A stretch of 64,000 bases of DNA from contig JASDFA010000001.1 in NCBI GenBank assembly GCA_035772735.1, positions 137,676,001 through 137,740,000 on the forward strand, given 5' to 3'. Both the position numbers and the translations under genes were made by a program. This DNA comes from Datura wrightii. Lineage: Eukaryota; Streptophyta; Magnoliopsida; Solanales; Solanaceae. The first letter of the stretch is position 1. Each line of letters opens with the position of its first letter. This document shows positions 45,115-57,862 of the stretch, piece by piece. The notes under the pieces are model-generated. The model was not told where the DNA came from. It did not search any database and saw nothing but the letters and a program-made list of their open reading frames with translations.

Positions 45115-48100
45115 TGTAATATCCCAAAAGTCCCTAAAATCAGACTCGTGAATTGAAACTGAGAAAGAAGGAAATTTCGCACCAAGTTATAGAATGAGCT
45201 GTCCAATGACTCGTAGTGTGACCTAACGGGTTAGGTGACCCATCCGGTGGTTCCCAGTGTTGAGGAGGTGTTATTCTCGGTCAGTGGCGATGGAAGAGAC
45301 AACGAGTCATTTCCACTCCACACGAATCATGGGTTGACCCATTAGGTAGTTAAAGTGACGATAGGTCAGTTCTAGCAACGGATGGAACGATGAGTCGTCA
45401 TCCACCTAACGACTCATCCAGTGACCCGTAGGTAAAGGAGTTTCAGTTAATGGGGATTTTTCCAGTGATGATCACGAGTGGGACGACGAGTCGTCCAGTT
45501 GGGTAACGACGAGTCGTCCAGTTGGGTAACGACTCGTCCAGTTCCTTGTTAGGACTAGAAGTGTCAGTTTTCCTACAAAATTAGTAAGGGTGTTTTCGTA
45601 ATTCCTAAGCCCCTAAGTCCTAAACTACATCATTTTAAGCTCTGTTAAGAGGGTTTTAAGAGGGTTTAGCCTATTCTAAACCATTCCCTCCCCTTCATGC
45701 AATACTAACATCTTTCCATTGAAGATCAAGCCTAGAATTCTTCAAATTCTTTCCCAAATCTCTTGGGTTTTCAAGGAAGAGCGTAGATTCAGCTTACCTA
45801 GGTATGTAGGGTCATGAATGAGAGTTTCCATTCACTCTTATTCTAAAATTTCTCCTTAAGCTCATGAATTCAAGTATTAACTCAAATGTATATTCATATG
45901 GAGTTTTAATCTAAATTTATGAAATTCTCTATGATTTATTTATGGATCAATTTCCTTCATATTTCAAAGCATGTTTTAAGATTCATGGGCAGATTTTTAT
46001 GTACCAATTGATTAATGATTCATGATTTCATGTTTTATAAGATTATGCCCAATTATTCAAGTTCATGGAAAAGATAGTCTATGATTGATAATTTCAAGTA
46101 TGATGAGGTATCTAGCATGTATTTATGTATATAAATTACCCATAATGAATCTATAATTTTGACTAACGAAGACTATTTCAAATATGTATGATCTTCAGAT
46201 TTTGGGTAATCCCACTCGGTTTTAGCATGTTTTCATGATCCAGTTCAATTATATAAATCATCTTACCATACGGTTTTAGAGTCTATACTCCCCTATCCAG
46301 CTTATGGTATATTTAGAGCTAGGACTCCTCATATTCATATTTTAGACTATGCAAGTAATTTCATTATCGCTTCCTTGGAAAACGATGGTTTCAACTTCAT
46401 TGAAAATGATGGTTCAGCTTCATTGAAAAACGACGGAGAGCACTTTGCATATTTTTGGGAGTAGTGTATAGCACCGAGTAGGCTAGGGGTTCATGAAAAC
46501 CCCGAGTCTCAGAACTACGTGCCAACATAGAATTTCACATGTTAATTTGGGACCTCCCTTGTGAGCTTCCCCTGCCTGATTGGGCCTTCAACTTGATATC
46601 GATATCATGGTAGCGCCCTTAACCCTAGAAAGGCTTTTGATGGCTCTGCCCACTTGACTGTAATAGTTGGAATCATGTAAGCTCTTTTGTGATAGTGTCA
46701 GTCATATGAAGAGTCTCCTATGGTTCCTCATGATCTCAATTATGCATGTGTATTAGTTATGATATATTATTTTCAGCAGATTTGACCCAATGATCAGGTT
46801 ATCAGCTTCACTTAAGAATCTCAGTTTCAGCTTTGCATCATTCAATTCGGTTATGAGATCCAGTTTATTTCTATTAATGTTTTTTCAGATATCAGCATAC
46901 AGCCTTTACTCTTAGATCTTATGATGTTATGATTTATGATATGCATGATTTCAATTTTTACTTACTCAAGCTATTTTAATTACCTTGCATACTCAGTACA
47001 GTCCAAGTACTGATGGAATACTCTATGCTATATCATTTCATAATACAGGTTCAGACGTTCAAACTCCATCCCACCTCTAGTTAGTTTCCAGAGCTTGAAT
47101 CCAGTTCTCTAGTTGGTGAGTCCTCATCCTTCGAGGACCTTTAGTTAGTTGAGTTATGTTATTTCAATTTCAAACTTCTAGTGATCTAGTTGGGGTGTTT
47201 TCCCTTTAGCTCGTCAGTATGTTAGAGGCTTTTTGTAATACCCCGGAAGTTCCTAAGAGTAGACCCGGGGGTTAAAAGTTGAAAACTGCTGAAACTGGGA
47301 AAAACATCACAGGACAGGCGACGTAACGACTCATGGTATCAAACCATGGGTCATTGTATGTCGTCGTGGTGAGGGGGAGTCCTAGTGGCAGTGGAGACAA
47401 CGGACAATGTAATGACTCATTGCTTGGAACAATGAGTCATTGTTAGCAATCGTAGGAGAGATAGGACCTTGGCAGTTGGGGAAATAACGGGTCACCCAAC
47501 AACCCATCATGAGTAACAATGACTCTTCATTAGCAGTCATTATCTACATGGTCAAATTTCCAGTGGACTTAACGGACGGACACCATGACCCATTGTAGGA
47601 AACAACAAGTCGTGGTGAGACTCATTGTGAGGAAGTTCAGAAATTTCAGAGGAGCAAGCAATGATCGACTCAACGACCCGTTGGACCAAAGGACGAGTCG
47701 CCCTGTCTAGTCATGGTTTGATTCCGGAAACAAGGCCTGGGCAATGCATACGATGAGCCATACCACGAGTCATGGTAACTTTCAACGGCTGCTTGGGACG
47801 CCCGTTGCTTAACCTGTGCAGATTTTCAGGCTAAATTTATTAAAGCCATTTTTGACCTTTCCAGGCTATAAGGCCCTAAACTACGTTGTTCCATGTATTT
47901 TTGGGGCATTTTAAGGTATGTTAAGTCCCTACTACATAGCTCATTCCCATGCATGCATATTGGGAGAAATTTTGGAGAGATTAAGCTATTCCTCAAGCTT
48001 TTCCCTATCAATTCATCCTTGGGCATTCAAGAACTTTAGAATTTGATCTTATCCAGGTATGTAGGGTTACGAATGGGTGTTTCTGTTCACACTCATGCCC

Positions 48101-49550
48101 GTTCTCTATTAAATTATGAAAATCTATCAAAAACCTCATAGGGTTTTAATTCAAATCTTGTGGAATTTTAATGATTTACCAATGGATTGTTTTAAATTGT
48201 GATTTAAATTATATTTTATGAATTTTGATAAGGTTTTACAACTATTTTGATTATCAAATTTTGATTTTGATTTCTACTAAATTAAGCCTAATTATGTAAG
48301 ATCTATGATGAATTGATTTATGATCTTCACTTCAATTACTGATATTCAGAAACCCATCATGATTTATGATTTGAAATATGAATTTATCCAAATACCCATT
48401 ATGAATTAATGATTTGCAAAGTATATATATATGATCTACATGTATCCATGGTCCTACCCTTGGCAAAGTATATATATATGATCTACATGTATGCATGGTC
48501 CTTTGTGAATGTACCTGGCCCAAATGGCCCTTTTCATGTGTGATCACGCCTTTCATGGTCCTACCCTTGGCAAGGTACAGACACCCTTTCGACTAGGGTT
48601 ACAAGTCGGGCTTCATGTGTACTCATATGGGGTATGTCAGTTAAGAGAATCTCCCACTGTTCCTCATGATTTATGCATGTTTATGATTATGTATGTTGGC
48701 TCAAGTAATGTTTATTATGGCTTTTCTCTCATGACTATGGTTACAATTATACTATAAATACTTGAAAACCTCGAGCCTTATGATATGTTATGTTATGATA
48801 TTTATGATATGAGCATGATGTCCTACTCTTATGCTATTTTATGAGCTTTAGCATATTTCTAAATGTCCATTTTACTTACTTTGCATACTTGGTAGATTCC
48901 ATGTCCTGACCGCATACCTTCTATGTTGCATCGTCTTATGATACAGGTTCCGGCTCTCAGGCTCATCCTCATATCTAGATCATCTCAGAGTGTACTTTCA
49001 TCTTATTGGTGAGTGCTCATGTTCCGAGGATCGTTTGACAGACATTCATGCTATTTCATGTTTCAGTACTTATCCGAGTTAGTTAGGGGTGTTGTACCAT
49101 CAACCCACCGTATGTAGTAGAGACTTTCAGATAGTGTCTAGTACTCAGCTTGTGTATGTCTAAGTGATTCCTTTTGTTATGATATGTCATGATTGTGCTT
49201 ACATTTCCACTATGCCTTGTGATTAGTCATCCACTTATAATGATTGAAGTTAGATGTATGCTTATGCCATGGGTCGACTTGGGACCTCTTGGGCTTCCTT
49301 TTCCCGTGTTACGATCTAGGTCTACGTTCGGGTCGTAACACTTTTTTAGACATAGACTTATTTTTAAGCTTTGGATTCAGTATTATGATGTTACCCTTGG
49401 ATAGACGTTTGTTATTCAACTTCCGCTATTTCAGAATTTACTTATCAGGTTTGTTTATGATGATCTTTAGTTATCATGTCATGCCATAGGTTGAGTTGGA
49501 GCCATCTAGGTTCTGTGTCTCGATTCAGAGTTTCAGCTCGGGTCGTGACA
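45115..49550 (+). repeat. Element C 3' LTR, split by solo LTR F
   Basis: The first part (45115-47233) starts TGTAATATCCC and follows the C 5' LTR. The second part (49346-49550) ends GGGTCGTGACA. Between them is F with its target duplication. The palindrome cluster is at 45185-45545; hairpins are at 46994-47012, 47028-47048 and 47120-47138. Confidence 0.9.
47234..49340 (+). repeat. F: solo LTR (2107 bp) in the 3' LTR of C
   Basis: It starts TGTAATACCCC and ends GGGTCGTAACA. Perfect target duplication CTTTT is at 47229-47233 and 49341-49345. The palindrome cluster is at 47315-47800 and hairpin 2 is at 48926-48945. An imperfect local duplication of about 60 bases (both copies with TATATATATGATCTACATGTA) lies at 48418-48500. 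No internal region. Confidence 0.95.
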
Positions 49551-50553
49551 GTTTTGCATGTTTGTTTTACCTTCCTGAATACTTTCCCTAGTTAATCCCC
49601 TTGAGTCGTAAGCCTTATTCTTTTCTTTGCCATAAAAGTAGCCTATTCCCTTTTGTTGTATGACCTCCAGAATTGTTGATCCAAAAAAGATGGTGTTAGA
49701 CACTTTGAGACTTGAGAGTGAAGGTCCACTAATGTATGAATGGTAGGGGAAAGGAAAGAAAGAAAATTGTGTGGATAGTAAGAAGAGAAAGTAGAAAGAA
49801 GGGGTGCCCACAAAATATGTTGTTTACTTGCTGCTACGATAATGAAAGAAAGAACTTTAATAGGGAATATTCCTATTGATTCTACAAGAAAAAACTAGTT
49901 GTCAAGTAGTGAATAAAGAGGCATGAAAAGAAAAGAAAAAGGGTGTGTGAAATGAAGGGTGAACAATAAAGGAGAAAGTGTTGGACATGAAAGATGAAAA
50001 ATGTCTTAAGAGTGCTTAGGATTAGTAGTCACTATCAAAGAAACAACATTCCTACCCATCCCTTAGTCAACATTACAACCAAGAAAAGCCCTTATGATCT
50101 TAAATTCTTGAAATAACTACGTAGTCTAAGTGTACATGAAGGGCAAACTTATAGTATGTTGAATGTGTATGATACATCGTTTCCGAGGGTGAGTGCTCCT
50201 TGCTTATTATACTCTATGTTTTGCATTGATAATCTGAGAGAGGAGCATCATTAAAAGTGAGGGGCACAAGATGTCTAAGTCAATATACTATATGTTGTAT
50301 AATTCATATTTAATCATGGTGGCCTTGTTTTGAAAAGATGAATCGGTTATAGAAGTTGTGTAGTCTTGAATGTGAAAACTCCGTATGTGATTCATTTGAA
50401 TTTATATAAACTAATGAACCACTTAATCATATGCTCCATGCTAGTTGGTCGAGTGAGATTTTATAGAGGTGACAAGTGGTGAGAAAAGATGAGTTTGTGC
50501 ACGAAATTGAGGATTGTTCGAGGATGAACAATGGTTTAAGTGTGAGGTTGTGA
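49551..50553 (+). other. Element Y internal region, 3' part, and PPT
   Basis: This continues Y after element C. It matches Z at 5750-5532 and 2309-1522 in reverse. No gene is visible. It ends with AAGTGTGAGGTTGTGA, the presumed PPT, next to the 3' LTR. The ORFs at 49533-49811 and 50427-50783 are on the wrong strand and unsupported. Confidence 0.75.
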
Positions 50554-52075
50554 TGTTGGGATATTTTTATGCCCATTTGCCATGTTTTTACACATATTTT
50601 GCCTTTTATTGAGTTCATAATCCTTATGAAATGTATGAATCCATGTTTATGTATGTCTTGTGAGCTTACAAATATTTTTAGATGTTTTGAGCAGGAAACC
50701 AAGGAACAAGGACTAAAAAAGGACCCAAGGTGTGAAGAAAGAAGAGTTCTTGGCCTGGTGATATGGCTAGCATGGCGCACCAACCTCTAAACTTCAAAGA
50801 AATCTGTAGACAAGGTGGTGATATAGGTGGCGTGGCGCACCTGGTCCTTAACTTCAGAAGAAAATTTGATCAACACCTTTGCGAGATGAGTGATGTGGCA
50901 CGCTAGGAGCATTCTAGACTTAGGAAATTTTTCCAACACTCTGATGCTTTGAGTGGCGTGGCACGCCAGAAGGGTCTAGAGACTCAGTAATATGACCAAC
51001 ACCTTTGTGCATTGGCTGACATGGGGCGCCCGGAGCAAAATTTTAGAAGAATTTGAAGCCAAACATGGCACATTGGAAGGCGCGGTGCGCCAGGCCACCT
51101 CTGGGATGGATTTTTCTGATTTTGAAGCTAATTACTTGAGGGCAAAAACATCATTTAAGACTTTTCTTGGAAATATAACATCTAGGTCATTTGTTAGCTA
51201 TCGTACATCACATTTTGGGATAGTATTGATCATTGTAAGCAGCTTTTGGGAGGAGAGACAAGTACCTAGGTTTTTCTTCTTTTCTTTCTTGTTTATACTT
51301 CGAATGATGATTATGTCTATGTTTTTCCGCTTGAACATGACTGGATAAATTCCTATTCTACAATTTTGGAAATTGGTTGAAGTTTGATAGTTTGTTTATG
51401 CTAGCATTGATTCTTCATAAAGGTTGTTTATACTTTCTTATGTTAATCGCTTATTTGTTACATTGATCACCTTTTGAATAAATCTGTTGGCTTTTGGTTG
51501 AACACGAGAGAGTGAACTAAAAAGTGTTAAAAGTAAAAATAGAACAGGTATTCAAAGACTCTTGTTCGACTGAGCTTAAGATAAAAGTTATTAATGAGGA
51601 TAGGAATATATCCTTTAACCTTGTTTAGTTGAATACAAGTAGCCACAACCATCGTCTTATGCTTCTCCTGCTATCATAGGGATATAGGCGTTAGGGTTCA
51701 TGGGATAGTTCTTAGATGTTCGGGAGAATGAAAAGAAATGAGATAGTAACTTGCAACTAGCAACCTTAGAAAGAATTAATCTAGCGTATTCAAGTCTTGA
51801 AAACTCAATCTAAAGCGAAAGTGTCATTACCCTAGATTCTCATCATCATTTGAATTATAAACACTTTTGATGATTTTAGTTCATTAGTTAATTTACATTT
51901 CAAGTTTAGTAGTATAATATTCAAACCATTCCCCATTTTTATCTGTGTTTATTAGAGTAGTGAAATAAAGTGTTAACTTTAAACAATTAATTTGACAACG
52001 GGATCGATAGTCGGAACTTCACTGTCCTATATTACTTGACGACCACATGCGTTTGCGTGTGCTTGGACGATGTCA
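50554..52075 (+). repeat. Element Y 3' LTR (1522 bp)
   Basis: It starts TGTTGGGATATTTTTATGCC and ends GGACGATGTCA. It is colinear with 22525-24044. The GCGCC-rich cluster is at about 50765-51095. Element X pol sequence follows directly. Confidence 0.9.
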
Positions 52076-54062
52076 ATGGCATATGACCCATCCCTATGGT
52101 ATTTTTTCAGCATGGAGACATGAAATATCAGATGTACTCTGGAAAAACCTGGCGGCAAGGCCAATTCATAAACTACCTCTCCCACACACCAATGAATCTC
52201 GAGCAGCCCAATGTAAGTAGACTTTCCCCGCTTCCCAAATCTCATCACTCTGTTCATGGAAGAAACCTTGAGCAAAACATTCCCTCACACCATGAACTCC
52301 ATATCTCTGACCTTTTTATCTGCATATTGCTTCATGAACTCCCACCATGCTCAAGGTTGCTCAAGGATCCCCCATGAAGGGCATCACCTATTGTCATCTC
52401 ATTCACCTGCCCTCGCAAGACCTGGTCGTGAATCTTACTCAACCTTGCATCCTCAAACTGCCTAGATTTAACTTTCTCTAGTAGCGACGATCTAGATTCC
52501 ACACAGGCTAATATTTTGCCTGACTTTGCCAACATAAGTCACACCACTCTGTTGGCTAGTGTCCAAACTTCTCTGACCATCTGACGTCAGGCAACTTCCA
52601 AGCAAGCCAAGCTACCCATGCTCACTACTTTCTGGCTCAAGGCATCTGCCAATACATTCGCCTTCCATTATTGATACGGAGTTGTGACATCATACTCTTT
52701 AAGAAGTTTCATCCATCTCTGTTTTCTCAGGTTGAGGTCTTTCTGAGAGAACACATATTGCAAACTACGATAGTCTGTGACCACCTCACAACGGGCCCTA
52801 TACAAGTAATGTCTCCATATTTTCAGGGCGAATACCACCGCTGTCAATTCTAAGTCATGGGTGGGTAGTTCTTCTCATGCACTTTCAGCTGTCTCGAAGC
52901 ATACACAATGACCTATCCTTCCATTATTAATACAATACCCAATCTAGACCGTGAGGCATCACAATAAACCAAAAAATCTTTAGCTTCTACTAGTAGTGCC
53001 AGAATAGGTGTCGTGGTAAGCAAGGTTTTTAGTTCTTGGAAGTTCTCTTCATACTCTTTTGACCACTAAAATAGTACGTCCTTTTTAGTCAGCCCTTTCA
53101 ACCGAGAGGCAATGGCCACAAAACACTTCATGAACCATACTGGGCCTAGCCCCACAAAGCTCCGAACCTCTTTCACCATACTGGGCCTAGCCCAATTTTG
53201 TACTGCCTCCACCTTTTGTGGATCCACTCTAATCCCTTCTTTAGACACTACATGCCCCAGAAATGACACCAATTCTAGCCAAAATTCATATTTAGTGAAC
53301 TTTGCATAAAGTTGCCTCCTTCAGCAGCACCAACATAACCCTTAGGTGATTCTCATGATCCTATTTAGCCTTGGAATACACCAAAATATCATCAATAAAA
53401 ATGATTACAAAGGAATCAAGGTAGGGTTTGAAGATACCATTTAATAGGCTCATGAATGTTGCTGGAGAATTTGTGAGTCCCAATGACATGACCATGAACT
53501 CATAAAGCCCATACCTAGTCCGAAAAGCTCTCTTCGGAATATCCTCAACATGAATTTTCAATTGATAATAGCCCGATCTCAAATCAATCTTTGAGAATAG
53601 TGCCACACCCTATAGCTGATCAAACAAGTCATCTATTTGGGGAAGGGGATATTTTTTCTGAATGATTACCTTATTTAGTTGACGGTAATCAACGCACATC
53701 TTCCAGTTATCATCTTTCTATTTAACAAACAACACGGGTGCACCCTATGGAGAGACATTCGACCTTATAAACCCCTTACTAAGAAACTCTTGTAACTGCT
53801 CCTTGAGTTCCCTCAACTCAGTTGGTGCCATCCTATATGGCGATATAGAAATGGGCCTAGTCGCTAGCTCTAGGTCTATGCAAAAATCAATGTCGCGGTT
53901 TGGCAGCATGCTTGGCAAATCCGTAGGGAACACCTCTAAAAACTCCCGAACAACCAATACAGACTATATAGAGGGACCCTCTGAATTGGTATTCCAAATG
54001 TGGGATAGATAAGATGAACACATTTACCCTATCAACTTTCGGGCGTGGATATAGGACATAAG
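52076..54062 (-). pseudogene. Element X pol: RT, RNase H and a deleted integrase
   Basis: Minus-strand RT motifs: REFLEVFPTDLPSMLPNRDI, FCIDLELATRPISISPYRMA, KGFIRSNVSP (53957-53745), MCVDYRQLNKV, FSKIDLRSGYYQLKI, MSLGLTNSPATFMSLLNGIF and the intact IIFIDDILVYSKAK (53606-53361). RNase H follows (53272-52600) with YCDASRSRLG, ASRQLKVHEKNYPTHDLELT and ALKIWRHYLY. After LRGQVNEMTIGDALHGGSL (52380) the sequence jumps to the integrase tail (SSMNRVMRFGKRGK, FHVSMLKKYHRDGSYAI), so the integrase zinc region and DDE core are deleted. It continues at 22520 beyond Y. It is a different Ty3 lineage from B, C and H, judging by RT wording. Confidence 0.85.
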
Positions 54063-56335
54063 TGTCATGACCAGAACGTAGACCCAGATCGTAACACGGG
54101 ACAAGGAACCCCGAGAGGCCCCAAGTTGACCCATGGCATAAGCATACATCTAACTTCATTCTCTTTAAGCGAAATACTAAACGTAAGGCATAGAAGAAAC
54201 GTAGACATATCATAACATAACATATCATAGGGAGTCACTAGACATACACGCAAGCTGAGTGCTACATACTGTCTGAAAGCCTCTACTACATATGATGAGT
54301 TGATGGGACAACACCCCCAACTAACCCGGCCAAGTACTGAAACATAAATAACATAAATATCTGTCAAACGGCCCTCAGAACATGAGGACTCACCAATAAG
54401 CTGAAGGTGAACTCTGAGATGATCTATAGATGAGGATGAACTTGAGAGTCGGGTCCTGTATCATGAAATGATACAGCATAGAAAGTATGTGGTCAGTACG
54501 TGGAATGTACCGAGTATGCAAGGTAAGTAAAATGGACATTTAAAATACATGAAAACTCATAAAACATCATGAGAGTAGTACATCATGCTCATATCATAAA
54601 TATCGTGACATAACGTAAGGCTCAAGGTTTTCAAATCATTCATAAATCATTTATTTTTATAATCATAAGAGAAACTTTATCAAATTATCACTTGAGTCAA
54701 TATCATGAACATAAAAGTGCATAAAAACATGCGGAACAATGGGAGAACTCTTCATAACAGACACCATCATGGTAGAGCCTTTCATGATACCCCAACAATC
54801 TCACTCAAGTGGCCAGAGTCTCCCCTGGCTTGCCAGGCGAGGGACGTGCATTATGTGATATCACGAAAAGAGGGGACCATTATCATCGTAATGTATCATT
54901 ATAGACCCATGGTGGCACGTGATTATGAGACACGGCATAGTCCTTTGAACGCCAGGTTGCTCGGTACTAGACACAGCTCCCAAAAATATGCTTATAGGCT
55001 CATACATAAATCGATAACATCATTCATGTAGATTCATGGCTAAAATAAATATTCATCATTCATTCTTCCCCATTAAACTTGATTAGCCAAGAATCAAAAG
55101 CTCTTTAGTCAGCCAACATCATTAATCGATAAATCATGAGAATTATTTCATAAACTGTAAATCATTCATCATCATGTGGGCGTTGCCCAATACTTTACCA
55201 TGCTTTACAATACTCAATTCATTCGAAAACATGTTTATATACATAGGTAACTTGAAAACGTATTTTTCATCATCAATAGTTCATAAATCATAAGGCCCAT
55301 GCATACTTGAAATCATGCACATAACTTGTAAATCATCAAAATGTTGGGTATTTAAATAAACCCATATTTCAAATCATAGATCATGTTGGGTTTGTAAATA
55401 TCAACAATTGAAGTGTAGATCATAAATCGGTTCATCATAGATCATGCATAAGTAGGATTAATTGAGTAGAGATTGAAATCAATAAATTTATAATCTAAAA
55501 TAATTGTAAAATCTAATCAAAATCCATAAAATATGACGTAAATCATAGATCATAAAAGCCCACTAGCAAATCATTAGGTTTTCACAAAAATTGAATTGAA
55601 ACCCCATGAGATTTTTGATAGAATTTCATAAACTAATAGAGGATGGGCATGGGTGTGGACGAAAACACTCATTCATAACCCTACATACCTGGTCTAAGCA
55701 AATCCCTACACTTCCTTGAATACCCAAGAGGAAATTGGAGTAGAAAGCCTTGAAATCACCTTGATCACCTCTCTATCACTCTCCTATTCTTTGCATGCAT
55801 GAATGAGGACTTTAGGATAGTTTTTCCCTATTAAACCCACCTTTCATAGGTTAAAACGACATAGTTTAGGACCCTTAGAGCATAGGAATTACGGAAAAGC
55901 CCTTACTAAAGTCGCAAGATTTTGTAGACTTCCAGTCCCACGAGGGACTGGATGACTCGTTCCTTATGGCCACGACTCGTGGCCTCAATCCATGGTTTTC
56001 ACTGCCAAATTTCCATTAGGGGACCCCACGAATCGTAGTGGCTGACCACGACTCGTGGTCACCACCCGTGATCCCCACTGTCCAAAATTTCCTTGCCAAC
56101 TTCCAGTCCAGGCCACAAGTGACACCACGAGGTCGTGTGGCCTGACCACAACTCGTGGTCATGCCCATGGTGACCCCTCCAGACCACATTCCTCTTCCTT
56201 GACCACGAGTCACCCCACGACTCGTGGTCCCTCCTCACGGGTCACCTAACGACCCGTCCTGAGATATGATGCAGAATTTTAGTTTTTCTCTGTTTCAACT
56301 CCCGGGTCTGATCTTTGGGCTTCCGGGGTATAACA
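54063..56335 (-). repeat. G: 3' LTR of element H (2273 bp)
   Basis: The minus strand starts TGTTATACCCCGG at 56335 and ends GGTCATGACA at 54063. PPT-like GGTAGAGATAT precedes it. The palindrome cluster is at 55930-56270. Hairpins are at 54494-54512, 54456-54476 (perfect 9-bp arms) and 54372-54390. The ORFs in it are not genes. Confidence 0.9.
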
Positions 56336-56577
56336 ATATCTCTACCTTGTGAACATTCGTCCTTGAATGTTGGAAAACACACAGAAAAGCAGAGATACGC
56401 AATTTTCATAATCAAATACTGATCATTTAAACCGAAAACTTACGTAATGACTACCTCCGATTCAAAATACACAGTTGAACTGAATTATCGAATCATACAT
56501 TCATCCATATACATAAAAGAAACTAGCGTACATGAACTGAACATGAAACTAAATAGAGTCATAGGGAAAAATTGATA
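56336..56577 (-). other. Element H 3' untranslated region
   Basis: Non-coding stretch between the pol end and the 3' LTR. It carries the conserved CAAGGACGAATGTTCACAAG block, like B and C. No other signal seen. Confidence 0.7.
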
Positions 56578-57862
56578 CCTCAAGTCAGAACTCAGCTGGT
56601 AGAGAATAAATGTGGGTACCCAGCCATCAAATCTGCTTTGGCTTCCCATGTAGTTCCTTCAACATGTTGATTCCTCCATAATACATTAGCTAAAGCTACT
56701 TCCTTATTCCTTAGCCTCCGAACCTGACGATCTAATATTTCCACCGGAACCTCCTCACAGCTAAGGCTATCTTTTACACCAATGCTCAGCGGAACTACTA
56801 GACCTTAATATCTAAAACATTTCTTCAAAAGAGATACATGAAACACGGGATGCACGAAAGATAACTCTGAGGGCAATTCCAACTCATACGCCACCTTGAC
56901 AACTCTTCTCACAATCTGGTAGGGGCCAACATAGTGGGGACTAAGTTTTCCTTTCTTTCAGAACCGCATTACTTCATTCATGGGAAATACCTTCAAGAAC
57001 ATCCAATCATCCACCTCGAACTCAAGTTCTCTTCTCCTAACATCGGCGTAGGACATTTGGCGACTCTAAGCAATTTTTAACCTATCCCTTATCAACTGAA
57101 CCTTCGCCATATCCTCATGAACCGAATCTGGCCCTATTATAGCTGCCTCACCAACCTCAAACCATCCGATAGGCGATCTACATCTCTGCCCATAGAGAGC
57201 CTCAAACGGTGCCATTTGGATACTAGAGTGATAGTTGTTATTGTAAGCCAACTCGATCAGGGGAAAGTACTCATCCCAACCACCTCTGAAGTCAATCACG
57301 CATGCCCTTAACATGTCCTCGAGGGTTTGAATTGTTCGCTCCGCTTGATCATCCATTTGTGGGTGAAATATTGTGTTGAGTTTAACCTGAGTACCAAGCC
57401 CTTTTTGAAAAGACCGTCAAAACTGAGAGGTAAATTGAGTACCTCGATCTGAAATGATATACAAGGGCACTCCATGCAATCGAACCAACTCCCGAATATA
57501 TAGTTTGGCGTAATCCTCCACCGAATCCATAGTTTTGACTAGTAGAAAATATGCAGCCTTGGTCAACCTGTCTACCACAAGCCAAATAGAATCATAGTGT
57601 GGACGAGTACAGGGCAGGCCTGTGATAAAATCTGTATTAATATCTTCCCACTTCCAAGTGGGGATGTTAATATCCTGAAGTACGCCTCCCTGCTTTTGAT
57701 GCTCGACCTTCACTTGCTGACAGTTCGGGCACTTGGCTACGAATTCTACATTATCCCTCTTCATGCCATTCCACTAATATATTTACCACAAATCATGATA
57801 CATCTTAGTGGCACCTGGTGAATAGAGTACCTAGATTCATGAGCCGCATGCATCATCTGACT
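56578..57862 (-). pseudogene. Element H integrase with chromodomain-like tail (second parent)
   Basis: Minus-strand order: HHCC half CPNCQQVKVEHQ, INTDFITGLPCTRPHYDSIW (first Asp), LYIISDRGTQFTSQF (second Asp intact), QAERTIQTLEDMLRACVIDF, NNNYHSSIQMAPFEALYGQR, GPYQIVRRVVKVAYELELPS, VFHVSLLKKC, EILDRQVRRLRNKEVALANV and a TTWEAKADLMAGYPHLF ending at about 56595. Frame changes occur near 57400 and 57060. Most catalytic motifs are visible, making it one of the better preserved integrases here, but it is broken. Confidence 0.9.

Larger units (their letters stand above)
26094..49550 (+). mobile_element. Element C: Tekay/Del-like Ty3 element carrying four later insertions
   Basis: Its own parts are the 5' LTR (26094-28369), degenerate PBS, gag, protease, RT, RNase H, integrase, PPT and 3' LTR (45115-47233 plus 49346-49550). 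The flanks ATTTT (26089-26093) and GTTTT (49551-49555) are its target duplication with one change. Inside it lie a mitochondrial insertion and solo LTRs D, E and F. Removing all four leaves an ordinary element of about 9.7 kb. All frames are broken. Confidence 0.9.
22521..52075 (+). mobile_element. Element Y: Athila/Tat-like element lacking pol, split by C
   Basis: It has two LTRs (22525-24044 and 50554-52075), a tRNA-Asp-type PBS at 24051 and a PPT before the 3' LTR. Without the nested element C its internal region is only about 3.05 kb. I see no RT, RNase H or integrase in it, so Y looks non-autonomous or internally deleted. It lies inside X pol. The flanks AATGA (22516-22520) and AATGG (52075-52079) look like a one-mismatch target duplication, with four extra bases (TTAA) before the 5' LTR. 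Confidence 0.75.

Noticed and set aside
26089..49555. Reading D, E and F as the 3' LTRs of separate full elements
   Set aside because: Each has matching 5-bp duplications immediately on both sides, and element C coding sequence continues in order across D and E, so they are solo LTRs.
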